From the NCBI RefSeq assembly GCF_001676705.1, contig NZ_CP016170.1:1674001-1738000 (forward strand): a stretch of 64,000 nt of DNA, written 5' to 3'. Shown here one piece after another: positions 27,962 through 38,791 of this stretch. Positions within the stretch are counted from its first letter, which is position 1. The number at the start of each line of letters is the position of its first letter. Position numbers and translations under genes: made by a program. The DNA is from Bordetella bronchialis (GTDB taxonomy: Bacteria > Pseudomonadota > Gammaproteobacteria > Burkholderiales > Burkholderiaceae_B). A model generated the notes under the pieces. The model was not told where the DNA came from. It saw only the letters and a list, made by a program, of their open reading frames with translations, and made no database searches.

Positions 27962-28011
27962 CACGCCGCGGGCGCGGCGCGCGATTTTCATTCGCTTCCC
28001 ATGTTGGCGCG

Positions 28012-28854
28012 CTAAGCGCCGGGCTCGGGCAATAGCGACAGCAGATTCGCCAGTGCCTCGGCGCAAGGCTGCTCGATCTTGAGGGCCAGCAGGGAATCGG
28101 CCCGGGTCCGGCCCAGGTTGATCGCGGCGATGGGCAGCGCGGCGCGCGATGCCGCGGCGACGAAGCGGTAGCCGGAATAAACCATCAGGGACGAACCCAC
28201 CACGAGCACGGCGTCGGCGCGTGCCAGGCCGTCATTGGCGCGCGCCACCCGGTCCCGGGGCACGGTTTCGCCGAAGAAGACGACATCGGGCTTGAGTATG
28301 CCGCCGCACACGGGGCAGGGCGGCACCTGGAAGCTGGAGAAATCGAGGTCTTCCAGGTCGGCGTCGCCGTCCGGCGCATCGTTGGCCGCCAGGTCCCGCC
28401 ACGTGGGATTGAGCGATTCCAGCCATTCCTGCATCTGCGTGCGGGGCAGGGTGTGGCCGCACTGGGTACAGATGACGCGATCCATGCGGCCATGCAGGTC
28501 GACGGTGTCGCGGCTGCCGGCTTTCTCGTGCAGGCCGTCGACGTTTTGCGTGACCAGCAGCGAGAACCTGTCCTGCCGTTCCATCCGCGCCAGGGCCAGG
28601 TGGGCGGCATTGGGACTGACGTTGCCGAACATGCGCCACCCTATCATGCCGCGCGCCCAGTAGCGGGAACGCGCCAGGGCGCTGCCCATGAAGGTGCTGA
28701 AGTTCATGGGCGGCCGGCGTTTCCAGGCGCCTTCGCTATCGCGGTAATCGGGGATGCCCGAGCCCGTGCTGCAGCCCGCGCCGGTCAACACGAACAGGCG
28801 CGGATGCGCCAGCACGAAGTCGCGCAGCGCGGACAAGTCGCCGGCCGCCGTCAC
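28012..28854 (-). CDS. SIR2-family NAD-dependent protein deacylase (class II type)
   Basis: The sirtuin removes acyl groups from protein lysines using NAD+. The motifs are complete: GAGCSTGSGIPDYRD for NAD binding, TQNVDGLHEKAG, the catalytic His in DLHGRM, two zinc Cys pairs (CTQCG, CPVCGG) and VGSSLMVYSGYRF. The pattern is closest to class II (SIRT4-like) sirtuins. I take the GTG at 28854, 4 nt after the cysE stop, as the start (280 aa); an ATG at 28932 is in frame but overlaps cysE by 74 bp and lacks a ribosome site. The tight spacing suggests coupled expression with cysE. Its substrate is unknown. Confidence 0.88.
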   Translation of the reverse strand: MTAAGDLSALRDFVLAHPRLFVLTGAGCSTGSGIPDYRDSEGAWKRRPPMNFSTFMGSALARSRYWARGMIGWRMFGNVSPNAAHLALARMERQDRFSLLVTQNVDGLHEKAGSRDTVDLHGRMDRVICTQCGHTLPRTQMQEWLESLNPTWRDLAANDAPDGDADLEDLDFSSFQVPPCPVCGGILKPDVVFFGETVPRDRVARANDGLARADAVLVVGSSLMVYSGYRFVAAASRAALPIAAINLGRTRADSLLALKIEQPCAEALANLLSLLPEPGA

Positions 28855-28858
28855 GCCG

Positions 28859-29803
28859 TCAGCCGCCAAGGCCGGCGTCGGGCGAGGTATTGAGCGTACC
28901 CGCCTGCGTGACGTTGGAGCCGGCCGGCACATCGCGCGTCAGCCAGACGTTGCCGCCGATGACCGAGCCGCGGCCGATGGTGATGCGGCCCAGGATGGTG
29001 GCGCCGGCATAGACCACGACATCGTCCTCCAGGACGGGGTGGCGCGGCAGGCCTTTCTTGAGTTCGCCGTTCTCGCCGGGGGGAAAGCGCTTGGCGCCCA
29101 GCGTCACCATCTGGTACAGGCGGACGCGGTCGCCGATGACGGCGGTTTCGCCGATCACCACGCCGGTGCCGTGATCGATGAAGAAACTGCGGCCGATGGT
29201 CGCGCCCGGATGAATGTCGATGCCCGTATCCGCGTGCGCGATTTCGGCGATGATGCGCGCCAGCAGCGGCGCCCCCAGCAGGTAGAGTTCGTGCGCCAGG
29301 CGATGGTGGATCATCGCCAGCACGCCGGGATAGCACAGCAGCACTTCATCCACGCTGCGCGCCGCGGGATCGCCCTGGTAGGCGGCGATCACGTCGGCGT
29401 CCAGCTTGCGGCGGATGGCCGGCAATTGCGCCCCGAAGGCGCGCACGATTTCCTGCGCGCGCTGTTCGGTCTCCGCCTGGATCGGGCCGTGATTGCGCGC
29501 GGCATGGTTCAGTTCCAGCCTGACCTGGTGCAGCAGCGCATCCAGCGCGGTGCCGATGGTATGACCGACGTAGAAGTCCTCCAGCTCTTCGCGCAGGTCG
29601 ATGGGCCCCAGCCGCATGGGGAACAGGGCGCCACAGAGCGCCTTGACGATCTCGCGGATGCTTTCCTGCGACGGGAATTCGCGTCCCCCGGCGTCGCGCA
29701 GCCGTCCCAGCGGCTGCCGCCATTCGGTGCGGACGGCGCGCAGTTCCGAAACGATGCGGTCCAGGTTCCAGGAGGCGCTGTGGTGGTTCAAGGGTGCGTT
29801 CAT
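28859..29803 (-). CDS. cysE: Serine O-acetyltransferase (EpsC/CysE type)
   Basis: The enzyme makes O-acetylserine from serine and acetyl-CoA, the entry step to cysteine. The 314-aa protein has an N-terminal helical domain (about 1-180) and a C-terminal left-handed beta-helix. The helix contains IDIHPGATIGRSFFIDHGTG with the catalytic His, VIGETAVIGDRV, and VYAGATILGRITIGRGSVIG. The long helical N-terminus is characteristic of the EpsC-like group. The ATG at 29803 is the first Met before the conserved N-terminus; no strong ribosome site was seen. A 247-bp spacer separates it from the upstream gene, while the sirtuin follows directly. Confidence 0.94.
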   Translation of the reverse strand: MNAPLNHHSASWNLDRIVSELRAVRTEWRQPLGRLRDAGGREFPSQESIREIVKALCGALFPMRLGPIDLREELEDFYVGHTIGTALDALLHQVRLELNHAARNHGPIQAETEQRAQEIVRAFGAQLPAIRRKLDADVIAAYQGDPAARSVDEVLLCYPGVLAMIHHRLAHELYLLGAPLLARIIAEIAHADTGIDIHPGATIGRSFFIDHGTGVVIGETAVIGDRVRLYQMVTLGAKRFPPGENGELKKGLPRHPVLEDDVVVYAGATILGRITIGRGSVIGGNVWLTRDVPAGSNVTQAGTLNTSPDAGLGG

Positions 29804-30050
29804 GGCGCTTGTGCTGCGAGTGGAAGAGGACGGACGCATGGACGGCGCCGATGGCGCGCGGCCCGCGTCGGGCAATACCGTAAAGGAATACAAATGTACC
29901 CCGATGGCCGGTGCGGCGGCGCGGCAAACCTTGTGGGGGGCAGGGTTTATCGGGGCCGCGTCCGGCGCTTCGAGATATCGGGCGGGCGGGTCTCGCCCGT
30001 GCCCCGGGGCAAGCCGGGCGCGCTGCCGTGCCGCGCCTGCGGCGCGCCGG
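29804..30050. other. Spacer upstream of cysE
   Basis: This 247-bp region between the inositol-monophosphatase-like gene and cysE has an AT-richer core near 29875-29895. It presumably holds the cysE promoter on the minus strand. No clear boxes or dyads were identified. Confidence 0.4.
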
Positions 30051-30887
30051 CTAGTCCTCGCCCAGCAGCAGCCGGCGGGCTGCCTTCCAGCTGCCGGCAT
30101 CCGGCGCGTACAGCAGGCCGCCGCCGCGATGGGTGGGCTTGTAGGGCGTGCCGTCGAAGTGCGCGCCGTAGCCGCCCGCCTCGTGGTGCAGCAGCCAGCC
30201 GGCCGCGTGGTCCCAGGGCATCAGCCGGCCGTACATCAACAGGTGCGCGTGTCCGCCGGCGATCATGCGGTACTCGTGCGCGGAGCAATTGAGTATCGTC
30301 GAGGACGCCAGCCCCAGCGCATTGGCGTTCACCGTGGCGCGCAGCGGATCGTCCAGGTGCCGCACGGCGATCAGGCCGGTCATGTCCTGCACCGGCAGCG
30401 GATCCGCCACCCGCAACGGCGTCTGGACGCCATGTTCGTTCTCCAGCCAGGCGCCTTCGCCGCGCACGGCGATCGCGGCATCGCGGCAAACCGGATCGTA
30501 GATCACGCCGGCCATGACTTCGCCGCGGCTGACGGCGGCCACCATCACCCCGAAAAGCGGCAGTCCCGCCACGTAATTGCGCGTGCCGTCGATGGGATCG
30601 ATCAGGAAGGCCAGCTCGGCATCGATCCACACATTGAGCAGCGCCGGATTGCGCGAGCAGGCTTCCTCGCCGACCAGCACGGCACCGGGATAGGCGCGCG
30701 CCAGCCGTTCGCCGATCAGCCGTTCGGCGGACTCGTCGGCATCGGTGACGACGTCCAGCGGCGATGTCTTGCTGCGTACCGCATCGGCGGCCAGCTGGCG
30801 GAAACGCGGCATGATCTCGGCGTCCGCCGCCTCGGCCATCAGCGCGGCGATGCGGCGGGTGTCTTCACGGCTGATCGTTCGGAGCAT
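30051..30887 (-). CDS. Inositol-monophosphatase-family phosphatase
   Basis: The 278-aa Mg2+-dependent, lithium-sensitive-type phosphatase has the family metal motifs GEEACS, DPIDGTRNYVAG and WDHAAGWLLHHEAGG, and an N-terminal VTDADESAE. Substrates in this family include inositol phosphates, histidinol phosphate, 3'-phosphoadenosine 5'-phosphate (CysQ) and fructose-1,6-bisphosphate. The neighbouring cysE would fit a sulfur-assimilation CysQ-like role, but the sequence does not settle it. Its promoter region on the minus strand overlaps the repeat copies from 30974. Confidence 0.85.
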   Translation of the reverse strand: MLRTISREDTRRIAALMAEAADAEIMPRFRQLAADAVRSKTSPLDVVTDADESAERLIGERLARAYPGAVLVGEEACSRNPALLNVWIDAELAFLIDPIDGTRNYVAGLPLFGVMVAAVSRGEVMAGVIYDPVCRDAAIAVRGEGAWLENEHGVQTPLRVADPLPVQDMTGLIAVRHLDDPLRATVNANALGLASSTILNCSAHEYRMIAGGHAHLLMYGRLMPWDHAAGWLLHHEAGGYGAHFDGTPYKPTHRGGGLLYAPDAGSWKAARRLLLGED

Positions 30888-30973
30888 GATGAATGACGCT
30901 TCTGTCCCGCGGGAAGGGAGCCGAATCTACCACGAGATGACGCTGTCCGGGCGGCCGGCGCGCGCGCCGCATG

Positions 30974-31077
30974 CCTGCGCCGGATCTGACCGGCTCCGGC
31001 AAGTTCTTGAGCCGCAAGGCATTTTTGGATCTGCTCAGCAGCTATCCCAAGGGTTGTCCACAAAAGGTGGGGATAAG
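30974..31077 (+). repeat. Dispersed intergenic repeat, copy B
   Basis: This copy runs from CCTGCGCCGGATCTGACC to GGTGGGGATAAGC. It shares with copy C an identical CCAAGGGTTGTCCACA (GGGTTGTCCACA is also in copy A) and GTGGGGATAA (copy A: CTGGGGATAA), plus a CTTGAG/GCAAGG-type stem. It is a direct repeat with copy C at a 117-bp offset. Confidence 0.75.
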
Positions 31078-31090
31078 CAGCCTGCCATCG

Positions 31091-31195
31091 CCTGGGCCAT
31101 TCCTGCCCGGTCCCGGCAAGTCCTTGCGGCATAAGGCTATTTTGAAATTGCGCAGCGACTGTCCCAAGGGTTGTCCACACAATGTGGGGATAATC
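31091..31195 (+). repeat. Dispersed intergenic repeat, copy C
   Basis: This copy runs from CCTGGGCCATTCCTG to ATGTGGGGATAATCC. TTGTCCACAC at 31171 and ATGTGGGGATAA at 31182 form an interrupted inverted repeat resembling two facing DnaA boxes. It is a direct repeat of copy B and inverted relative to copy A. Confidence 0.75.
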
Positions 31196-31476
31196 CGGCC
31201 GTGCGCGCACAGCGTTTCGGCGGCACGTGGCCGCCGCGTCCGGCGGCGCGGGCGCCACGCGGGACAGGTAGCGCTCAGGCGTTGAAGTTCAGGCTGCCGC
31301 CTTGTAATACTGCGGGAACATTCTTAAGCCGCGTGCAATGTCTCTATGATCTAATGCCTTCGCCACGCGCGGGGAGGGCAGGAGCGATGCAGTGCCGCGG
31401 CGCGTGCGCGGATACCCGCACATCGCCGCGCGATGCCGCGGGAAAAAAACAAAACGGAGACGAGAGAGGACACAGG

Positions 31477-32493
31477 ATGGACACCACACGCCGGAAATTG
31501 ATGCTTGCCGCCGCCGGTGGCGGCGCGATGCTCGCCGCCACGCCCGTGCGCCGCGCCATCGCCGCGCCCGAGTTTCGCTACAAGTACGCCAACAATCTGC
31601 CCGCCACGCATCCCATGAACGTGCGGGCGCGCGAAGCCGCCGCCGCCATCGCGAAGGAGACGAACGGCCGCTTCCAGCTCGACGTCTTTCCCAGCAGCCA
31701 GCTGGGTTCGGACACCGATACCCTGAGCCAGCTGCGTTCCGGCGCGGTGGAATTCTTTACCTTGTCCGGGCTGATCCTTTCCACGCTGGTGCCGACGGCG
31801 TCCATCAGCGGCGTGGGCTTCGCCTTCCCGGATTACGACACGGTGTGGAAGGCCATGGACGGCCCGCTGGGCGCCTTCATCCGCCAGGAGATCCAGGCCA
31901 AGGGCCTGCTGGTCATGGACAAGATCTGGGATAACGGCTTCCGCCAGGTCACGACCAGCACCCGGCCCATCAATGGGCCTGGCGACTTCAAGGACATGAA
32001 GATCCGCGTGCCGGTGAGCCCGCTGTGGACATCCATGTTCCAGGCATTGGGCGCTGCGCCGGCCAGCATCAATTTCAACGAGACGTATTCGGCGCTGCAG
32101 ACCAAGGTGGTGGACGGCCAGGAGAATCCCCTGGCCATTATCCAGACGGCCAAGCTGTACGAAGTGCAGAAGTACTGCTCCATGACCAACCACATGTGGG
32201 ACGGCTTCTGGTTCCTGATGAACCGGCGCGCCTGGGAAAAACTGCCCAAGGACATCCAGGGCATCGTCACCGCCCACATCAACGATGCCGGCATGAAGAT
32301 GCGTGCCGATACGTTCAAGCTGAACGGCGAATTGCAATCGCAATTGGCGCAACAGGGCCTGGCTTTCAACACGCCCGATCCCGCTCCCATCCGCGATGCC
32401 CTGCGCAAGGCAGGCTTCTACAAGGAGTGGCAGGGCAAGTACGGCGAAAAAGCCTGGGCCATCCTGGAACAGTCGGTCGGCAAGCTGTCGTGA
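31477..32493 (+). CDS. dctP: TRAP transporter substrate-binding protein (DctP family)
   Basis: This is the periplasmic receptor of a tripartite ATP-independent transporter, usually for C4-dicarboxylates or other organic acids. The 338-aa precursor has a twin-arginine-like signal (TRRKLMLAAAGG, cleavage near AIAAPEF). The mature part carries the DctP pattern ATHPMNVRAREAA, LGSDTDTLSQLRSG and the binding-site region IRVPVSPLWTSMFQALGA, then NFNETYSALQTKVVDGQENP. The ATG at 31477 follows GAGAGAGGA. Its stop overlaps the DctQM start (TGATG). The organic acid cannot be identified. Confidence 0.93.
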   Translation: MDTTRRKLMLAAAGGGAMLAATPVRRAIAAPEFRYKYANNLPATHPMNVRAREAAAAIAKETNGRFQLDVFPSSQLGSDTDTLSQLRSGAVEFFTLSGLILSTLVPTASISGVGFAFPDYDTVWKAMDGPLGAFIRQEIQAKGLLVMDKIWDNGFRQVTTSTRPINGPGDFKDMKIRVPVSPLWTSMFQALGAAPASINFNETYSALQTKVVDGQENPLAIIQTAKLYEVQKYCSMTNHMWDGFWFLMNRRAWEKLPKDIQGIVTAHINDAGMKMRADTFKLNGELQSQLAQQGLAFNTPDPAPIRDALRKAGFYKEWQGKYGEKAWAILEQSVGKLS

Positions 32494-34388
32494 TGCACGA
32501 CACGCCGACGCGGGCGGCCGCGCCCGCCATCGCGGCGACGGACGGCGGCGTGGCCGCGCGTCCGTCCTGGATCGCGGCCGCCGACGCGGCGCTGGGCTGG
32601 CTGGTGGACATCCCGGCGGCCTTGCTGGTGGTCGCGGAAATCGTCGTGCTGTTCGCCGGCATCGTCGCGCGCTACGTGTTCCACACGCCGCTGGTGTGGT
32701 CGGACGAACTGGCTTCCATCCTGTTCCTGTGGCTGGCCATGCTGGGTGCCGTCGTCGCCTTCCGGCGCGGCGAGCACATGCGCATGACGGCGCTGGTCAG
32801 CCGCGCGTCGCCCGGCGCGCGGGCCTTCCTGGACGTCGTGGCGGTGGCGGCCGCGCTGGCCTTCCTGCTGATGATCGCGATGCCGGGCTATGAATACGCC
32901 GTGGAGGAGCAGTACGTCACCACGCCGGCCCTGGAGATCTCCAATATCTGGCGCGCCGCCGCGCTGCCGGTGGGCACGGCGCTGATGATGCTGATCGCCT
33001 TGCTGCGCCTGGCGGTGCGCGCGCCGTGGAAGCTCACGCTGGGCGCGGTGGCCACGGTGGCGGCCATCATCGCCGCCATGACGGCGCTGCAGCCGGTATT
33101 CGCCGGGCTCGGCAATGCGAACCTGGTGGTGTTCTTCGTCGGCGTCGTCGCCGTGTGCGTATTCGCCGGCGTGCCCATCGCCTTCTGTTTCGGGCTGGCG
33201 ACCTTCGGCTATCTGGCGCTGACCACCGGCACCCCGATGATGGTGGTGGTGGGCCGCATGGACGAGGGCATGTCGCACCTGATCCTGCTGGCGGTGCCCA
33301 TGTTCGTATTCCTGGGCGTCCTGATCGAAATGACCGGCATGGCCGAGCGCATGGTGGGCTTCCTGGCCAGCTTGCTGGGGCATGTGCGCGGGGGCCTGTC
33401 GTATGTCCTGATCGGCGCCATGTACCTGGTTTCCGGCATCTCTGGCGCCAAGGCCGCCGACATGGCGGCGGTGGCGCCGGTGCTCTTTCCCGAAATGCGC
33501 AAGCGCGGCTCGGATGAGGGCGATCTGGTGGCGCTCTTGTCGGCCACCGGCGCGCAGACCGAAACCATACCGCCCAGCCTGGTGCTGATCACCATCGGCT
33601 CGGTCACCGGCGTGTCGATCACGGCCCTGTTCACCGGCGGCCTGCTGCCGGGGCTGGTCCTGGGCCTGATGCTGTGCTTCGTGGTGTGGCGCCGCAGCCG
33701 CCACGAGCATACCGGCGGCATCGCGCGCGCCACGCGCGCCGATATCGGGCGCGCCCTGCTGGTCGCGCTGCCGGCGCTGGCGCTGCCCTTCGTGATCCGC
33801 GCGGCCGTGGTCGAAGGCGTGGCCACCGCCACCGAGGTCTCCACCATCGGCATCGTGTATTCCGCCCTGGTCGGCCTGCTGGTGTACCGCCGCTTCGACT
33901 GGAAGCGCCTGTGGCCCATGCTGGTGGATACGGCCAGCCTGTCGGGCGCCATCCTGTTGATCATCGGGGCGGCCACCAGCATGGCGTGGGCGCTGACGCA
34001 ATCCGGTTTCTCGCACCAGCTGGCGGACATGATGGCCAGGCTGCCCGGCGGCGCGTTCACCTTCATGGCGGTATCCATCGTCGCCTTCGTGATCCTGGGC
34101 AGCGTGCTGGAAGGCATTCCGGCCATCGTGCTGTTCGGCCCCTTGCTGTTTCCCATCGCGCGGCAACTGGGCGTGCACGAGGTGCACTACGCCATGGTGG
34201 TCATCCTGGCCATGGGCATCGGGCTGTTCGCGCCGCCGTTCGGCGTCGGCTATTACGCGGCCTGCGCGATCAGCCGCGTGGCGCCGGAGCGCGGCATGCG
34301 GGCCATCGTGGGATACCTGGTATCGATCGCCATCGGCCTGGCCATCGTCGCGGCCGTGCCCTGGCTTTCCATCGGCTTCCTGAAGTAG
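32493..34388 (+). CDS. Fused TRAP transporter permease DctQM
   Basis: The 631-aa inner-membrane protein fuses the small DctQ subunit (about 25-175, with FAGIVARYVFHTPLVWSDELA) to the large DctM subunit (about 205-631, four-helix-rich core with GAMYLVSGISGAKAADMAAVAP, TGAQTETIPPSL and FAPPFGVGYY). A linker helix joins them. With DctP it forms a sodium-driven organic-acid importer. Its ATG at 32493 shares one base with the dctP stop, showing translational coupling. No regulator gene is adjacent. Confidence 0.93.
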   Translation: MHDTPTRAAAPAIAATDGGVAARPSWIAAADAALGWLVDIPAALLVVAEIVVLFAGIVARYVFHTPLVWSDELASILFLWLAMLGAVVAFRRGEHMRMTALVSRASPGARAFLDVVAVAAALAFLLMIAMPGYEYAVEEQYVTTPALEISNIWRAAALPVGTALMMLIALLRLAVRAPWKLTLGAVATVAAIIAAMTALQPVFAGLGNANLVVFFVGVVAVCVFAGVPIAFCFGLATFGYLALTTGTPMMVVVGRMDEGMSHLILLAVPMFVFLGVLIEMTGMAERMVGFLASLLGHVRGGLSYVLIGAMYLVSGISGAKAADMAAVAPVLFPEMRKRGSDEGDLVALLSATGAQTETIPPSLVLITIGSVTGVSITALFTGGLLPGLVLGLMLCFVVWRRSRHEHTGGIARATRADIGRALLVALPALALPFVIRAAVVEGVATATEVSTIGIVYSALVGLLVYRRFDWKRLWPMLVDTASLSGAILLIIGAATSMAWALTQSGFSHQLADMMARLPGGAFTFMAVSIVAFVILGSVLEGIPAIVLFGPLLFPIARQLGVHEVHYAMVVILAMGIGLFAPPFGVGYYAACAISRVAPERGMRAIVGYLVSIAIGLAIVAAVPWLSIGFLK

Positions 34389-34436
34389 CGGGCGGCGCGG
34401 CGGTCCTGCGCGCGTGGGGCGATGCGCGCGCCCGCT

Positions 34437-35369
34437 TCAGGCTTGCAATGCCTGCATCAGCCCCTGCGCGTTGCGCATGCCCTGGTCCTGGAAATTCGTG
34501 TTCAGGATGACGTGGGTGCGGCGCACGCGCTGCGCCAGCGCGCGCACGCGGCGCGCCATGTCCTCGAGTTCGGCCACGCTGTATTCGTAGTTGAAGCGGC
34601 TGGACGACGCGCTGCCGGAAGCATGCCAGGCCGCCGCGTTGCGTCCATGCATGCGGACCACGGCCACGTCGTCGCGCGTGTTGTCCCATACCGCCGGTAC
34701 GCTGTCCTCGAAACCCTGCGGGGCGTCCACCACGGTATGGGCTGCGCCCAGGTCGCGCAGGAAATCCAGCGTGGCCGGGGCCGCCGTGCCGCGTAGCCAG
34801 CCGCGGTGGCGGAATTCGACCGAAGCGATGTGGTCCTCCAGCCGGGCGACGCACTCGGCCACGCGGGCGCGTCCGCGCGCATCGGGTTCGACCCAGCGCG
34901 GGAACTGGAAATGCACCGTGCCCAGCTTGCCCGCCATGCGCAAGGGCTCCAGCGCGAAGACGAAGCGGCGCCAGGCTTCGTCGACGATATCGCGGGGCAG
35001 CCGGTCGATGAAGACCACGTCGGGCCCGTCTTCGGGCAGCCCCTCGCGCAGGTCCGCATCCAGGGCCGCCAGCGGCGTCTGGTGTCCGGTGAACAGGCGG
35101 AATGCCTTGATGCTGATCACGTAGGCGGGCGGCGTGCGCGTGGCCCAGGCGTGGGCGTTGCGCGCGGTGGGCAGGGCGTAGTAGCTGGAATCGACTTCGG
35201 CGATGGGAAAGCGCGATGCGTAATAGCGCAGGCGCGCTTCGGCGGTGACCGTGCCCGGGGGATAAAAGCGCCCGCAGGCCAGCAAGGTGGGATCGGTCCA
35301 GGAGGCCGTGCCGACCAGGATGGCGCCGGAGTCCTCGCGCGCCGGCCCGGCGGCGTCGCTCGCATTCAT
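34437..35369 (-). CDS. DUF72 family protein (first copy)
   Basis: The 310-aa protein belongs to the DUF72/YecE family, a TIM-barrel-like fold of unknown function. It shows the N-terminal ILVGTASWTDP, FPIAEVDSSYYALPT and the internal VEFRHRGW with the conserved aromatic and acidic residues. The C-terminus has the family pattern HVILNTNFQDQGMRNAQGL. A second member at 38792 is only distantly similar. It is a single gene facing the TRAP operon convergently. Confidence 0.85.
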   Translation of the reverse strand: MNASDAAGPAREDSGAILVGTASWTDPTLLACGRFYPPGTVTAEARLRYYASRFPIAEVDSSYYALPTARNAHAWATRTPPAYVISIKAFRLFTGHQTPLAALDADLREGLPEDGPDVVFIDRLPRDIVDEAWRRFVFALEPLRMAGKLGTVHFQFPRWVEPDARGRARVAECVARLEDHIASVEFRHRGWLRGTAAPATLDFLRDLGAAHTVVDAPQGFEDSVPAVWDNTRDDVAVVRMHGRNAAAWHASGSASSSRFNYEYSVAELEDMARRVRALAQRVRRTHVILNTNFQDQGMRNAQGLMQALQA

Positions 35370-35506
35370 GTCGGGTCCTGCTTCGGCATGGCGTCTCCTG
35401 GATGCGCGTCGGCGGCGGGTTCCCGGGTGGAACCCGCCGCCGACGGTCGACGCATTATCGCGTGGAACGTGTCACGGGAAGCGGGGCGCGGGCGCCCCGC
35501 CGCCGG

Positions 35507-35956
35507 TCAGGTGCTGGCGCGATAGCGATCCCGCAGGGCGCGGATCTGATCGTGATTGCGCAGCACGCCTTCGTACTGCTTCTGCACGACGGCGCGGATG
35601 TCTTCCGGCAGCGGTTCGCGCAGGGCGTCGGTGTAGTCCTGCTTGGCGACGTCCTCGCCGCGTTCGCATTCCTCCAGGATGGCGGCGTCGGTGCGACCGG
35701 CCACGGCGGCTTTCAGGTGCACCCAGCCGCGGTGCACCGCGCCGGCCACGCTGCCGCCGGTTTCAGGCTTGCCGCCCAGTCGCGAGACGATGGCCTGGAG
35801 CTCCGCCGCGCCCGCGGCGCAGTCGTTCGCGCGGTTCTGGAACAGGCCACGCAACTCGGCGTCCTTGGTGTCGTCGGCGGCCGCCAGGAAACCCTTTTCG
35901 CCGTTCTTGCAGGTTTCGGTCAGGTTGTTCAAGAGCTTGACGATGCGATCGGCCAT
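35507..35956 (-). CDS. PA2169-type four-helix-bundle protein (DUF2383)
   Basis: The 149-aa protein is predicted all-helical and ferritin-like. It matches the PA2169 family, with VKLLNNLTETCKNGEKGF at the start, RANDCAAGAAELQAIVSRLGG in the middle, and a C-terminal QKQYEGVLRNHDQIRALRD. Members are linked to stress or stationary-phase responses in gammaproteobacteria and Burkholderiales; no reaction is known. It is encoded divergently from the helicase gene across a 196-bp spacer. The start has a GGAG-type ribosome site. Confidence 0.85.
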   Translation of the reverse strand: MADRIVKLLNNLTETCKNGEKGFLAAADDTKDAELRGLFQNRANDCAAGAAELQAIVSRLGGKPETGGSVAGAVHRGWVHLKAAVAGRTDAAILEECERGEDVAKQDYTDALREPLPEDIRAVVQKQYEGVLRNHDQIRALRDRYRAST

Positions 35957-36152
35957 GGCATTCTCCTTAGGGTTGGGACTCGCGCACCGCCCGCCGCGGT
36001 GGCGCGTGTCTCTCCCGATTGCAAACCCCGTACCCGGCTGGGCAGTCCGGGTCCGCCCGGCAAGGCTGAGGTTTTATCCAGTATCATGGCGGGCTGTCGA
36101 AGCCGCGCCATGCGGCTTCTGCCCATCCATGAATCGCGGCCAGTCCTTGTCC

Positions 36153-38237
<2,085 letters not shown>

Positions 38238-38367
38238 CCGGCCCGGCGCCGCGGAGGACCCGCCGGCCAGCGCCGCGACGCCGGCTGGAATTCCAGCGGT
38301 CCGGCGGTCCGGCGGCCCGGCCGCCCGGCGATCCCGCGCCGGGCTTTCCACGGCACTGTTCGCCCAC

Positions 38368-38616
38368 CTACTTTTTCCGGCCGGCGTCCTTGCCCTGTTC
38401 GCCGCGCTTGTCGTGCGAGGCCTTCCAATCGACATCGTCCTTGGGCGTGGACACTTCCCGGTCGGCTTTTTCCGCTACGCCGGGCGAGATCGGATCGCTG
38501 GCAGGGAAGGTTTCCTCCACGGCTTCGTCCAAGGCCTCCTGGTAGGTGGGAACCTTGTCTCCGGGATGATTGGGGTCCTTGTCCTGGCCGCTGTGCTTGG
38601 CTTTGTCACGCGTCAT
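38368..38616 (-). CDS. Small conserved hypothetical hydrophilic protein
   Basis: An 82-aa, strongly hydrophilic, charged protein without membrane segments. The core PTYQEALDEAVEETFPASDP recurs in small Burkholderiales hypothetical proteins; no function is known to me. The ATG at 38616 has an excellent GGAGG ribosome site, and so is preferred over an ATG at 38652. The C-terminal KRGEQGKDAGRKK tail is basic. Its composition suggests an intrinsically disordered protein, possibly stress-related. Confidence 0.75.
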   Translation of the reverse strand: MTRDKAKHSGQDKDPNHPGDKVPTYQEALDEAVEETFPASDPISPGVAEKADREVSTPKDDVDWKASHDKRGEQGKDAGRKK

Positions 38617-38701
38617 GGCATTCCTCCGGCTGGCGCGGCGGCCGGCCCGCACCGGCCGCCGCGATTCTCTGGAAACACGGGGCCGGATTGGTCCGACCCC
38701 A

Positions 38702-38723
38702 CCGGTTGCCCATCAGCAACCGG
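38702..38723. other. Perfect 8-bp hairpin between two minus-strand genes
   Basis: CCGGTTGC at 38702-38709 pairs with GCAACCGG at 38716-38723 around a 6-nt loop. It lies downstream of the 38792 DUF72 gene and upstream of the small protein gene. It lacks a T tract, so it is a weak terminator candidate or an mRNA stabiliser. Confidence 0.4.
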
Positions 38724-38791
38724 CGTGCCTTCCGGGAGGGCGCCCGGCCGCGCCGGGATGAATGCAGGCGCGGCGGCAAAACCGGCCGCCG

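Larger units (their letters stand above)
30888..31476. other. Divergent spacer with two repeat copies
   Basis: This 589-bp region separates the phosphatase and the TRAP transporter. It contains two tandem copies of the dispersed repeat (30974-31195). The remaining part, about 31200-31476, has no recognisable gene; it should hold the TRAP operon promoter, though no convincing boxes were found. Confidence 0.5.
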
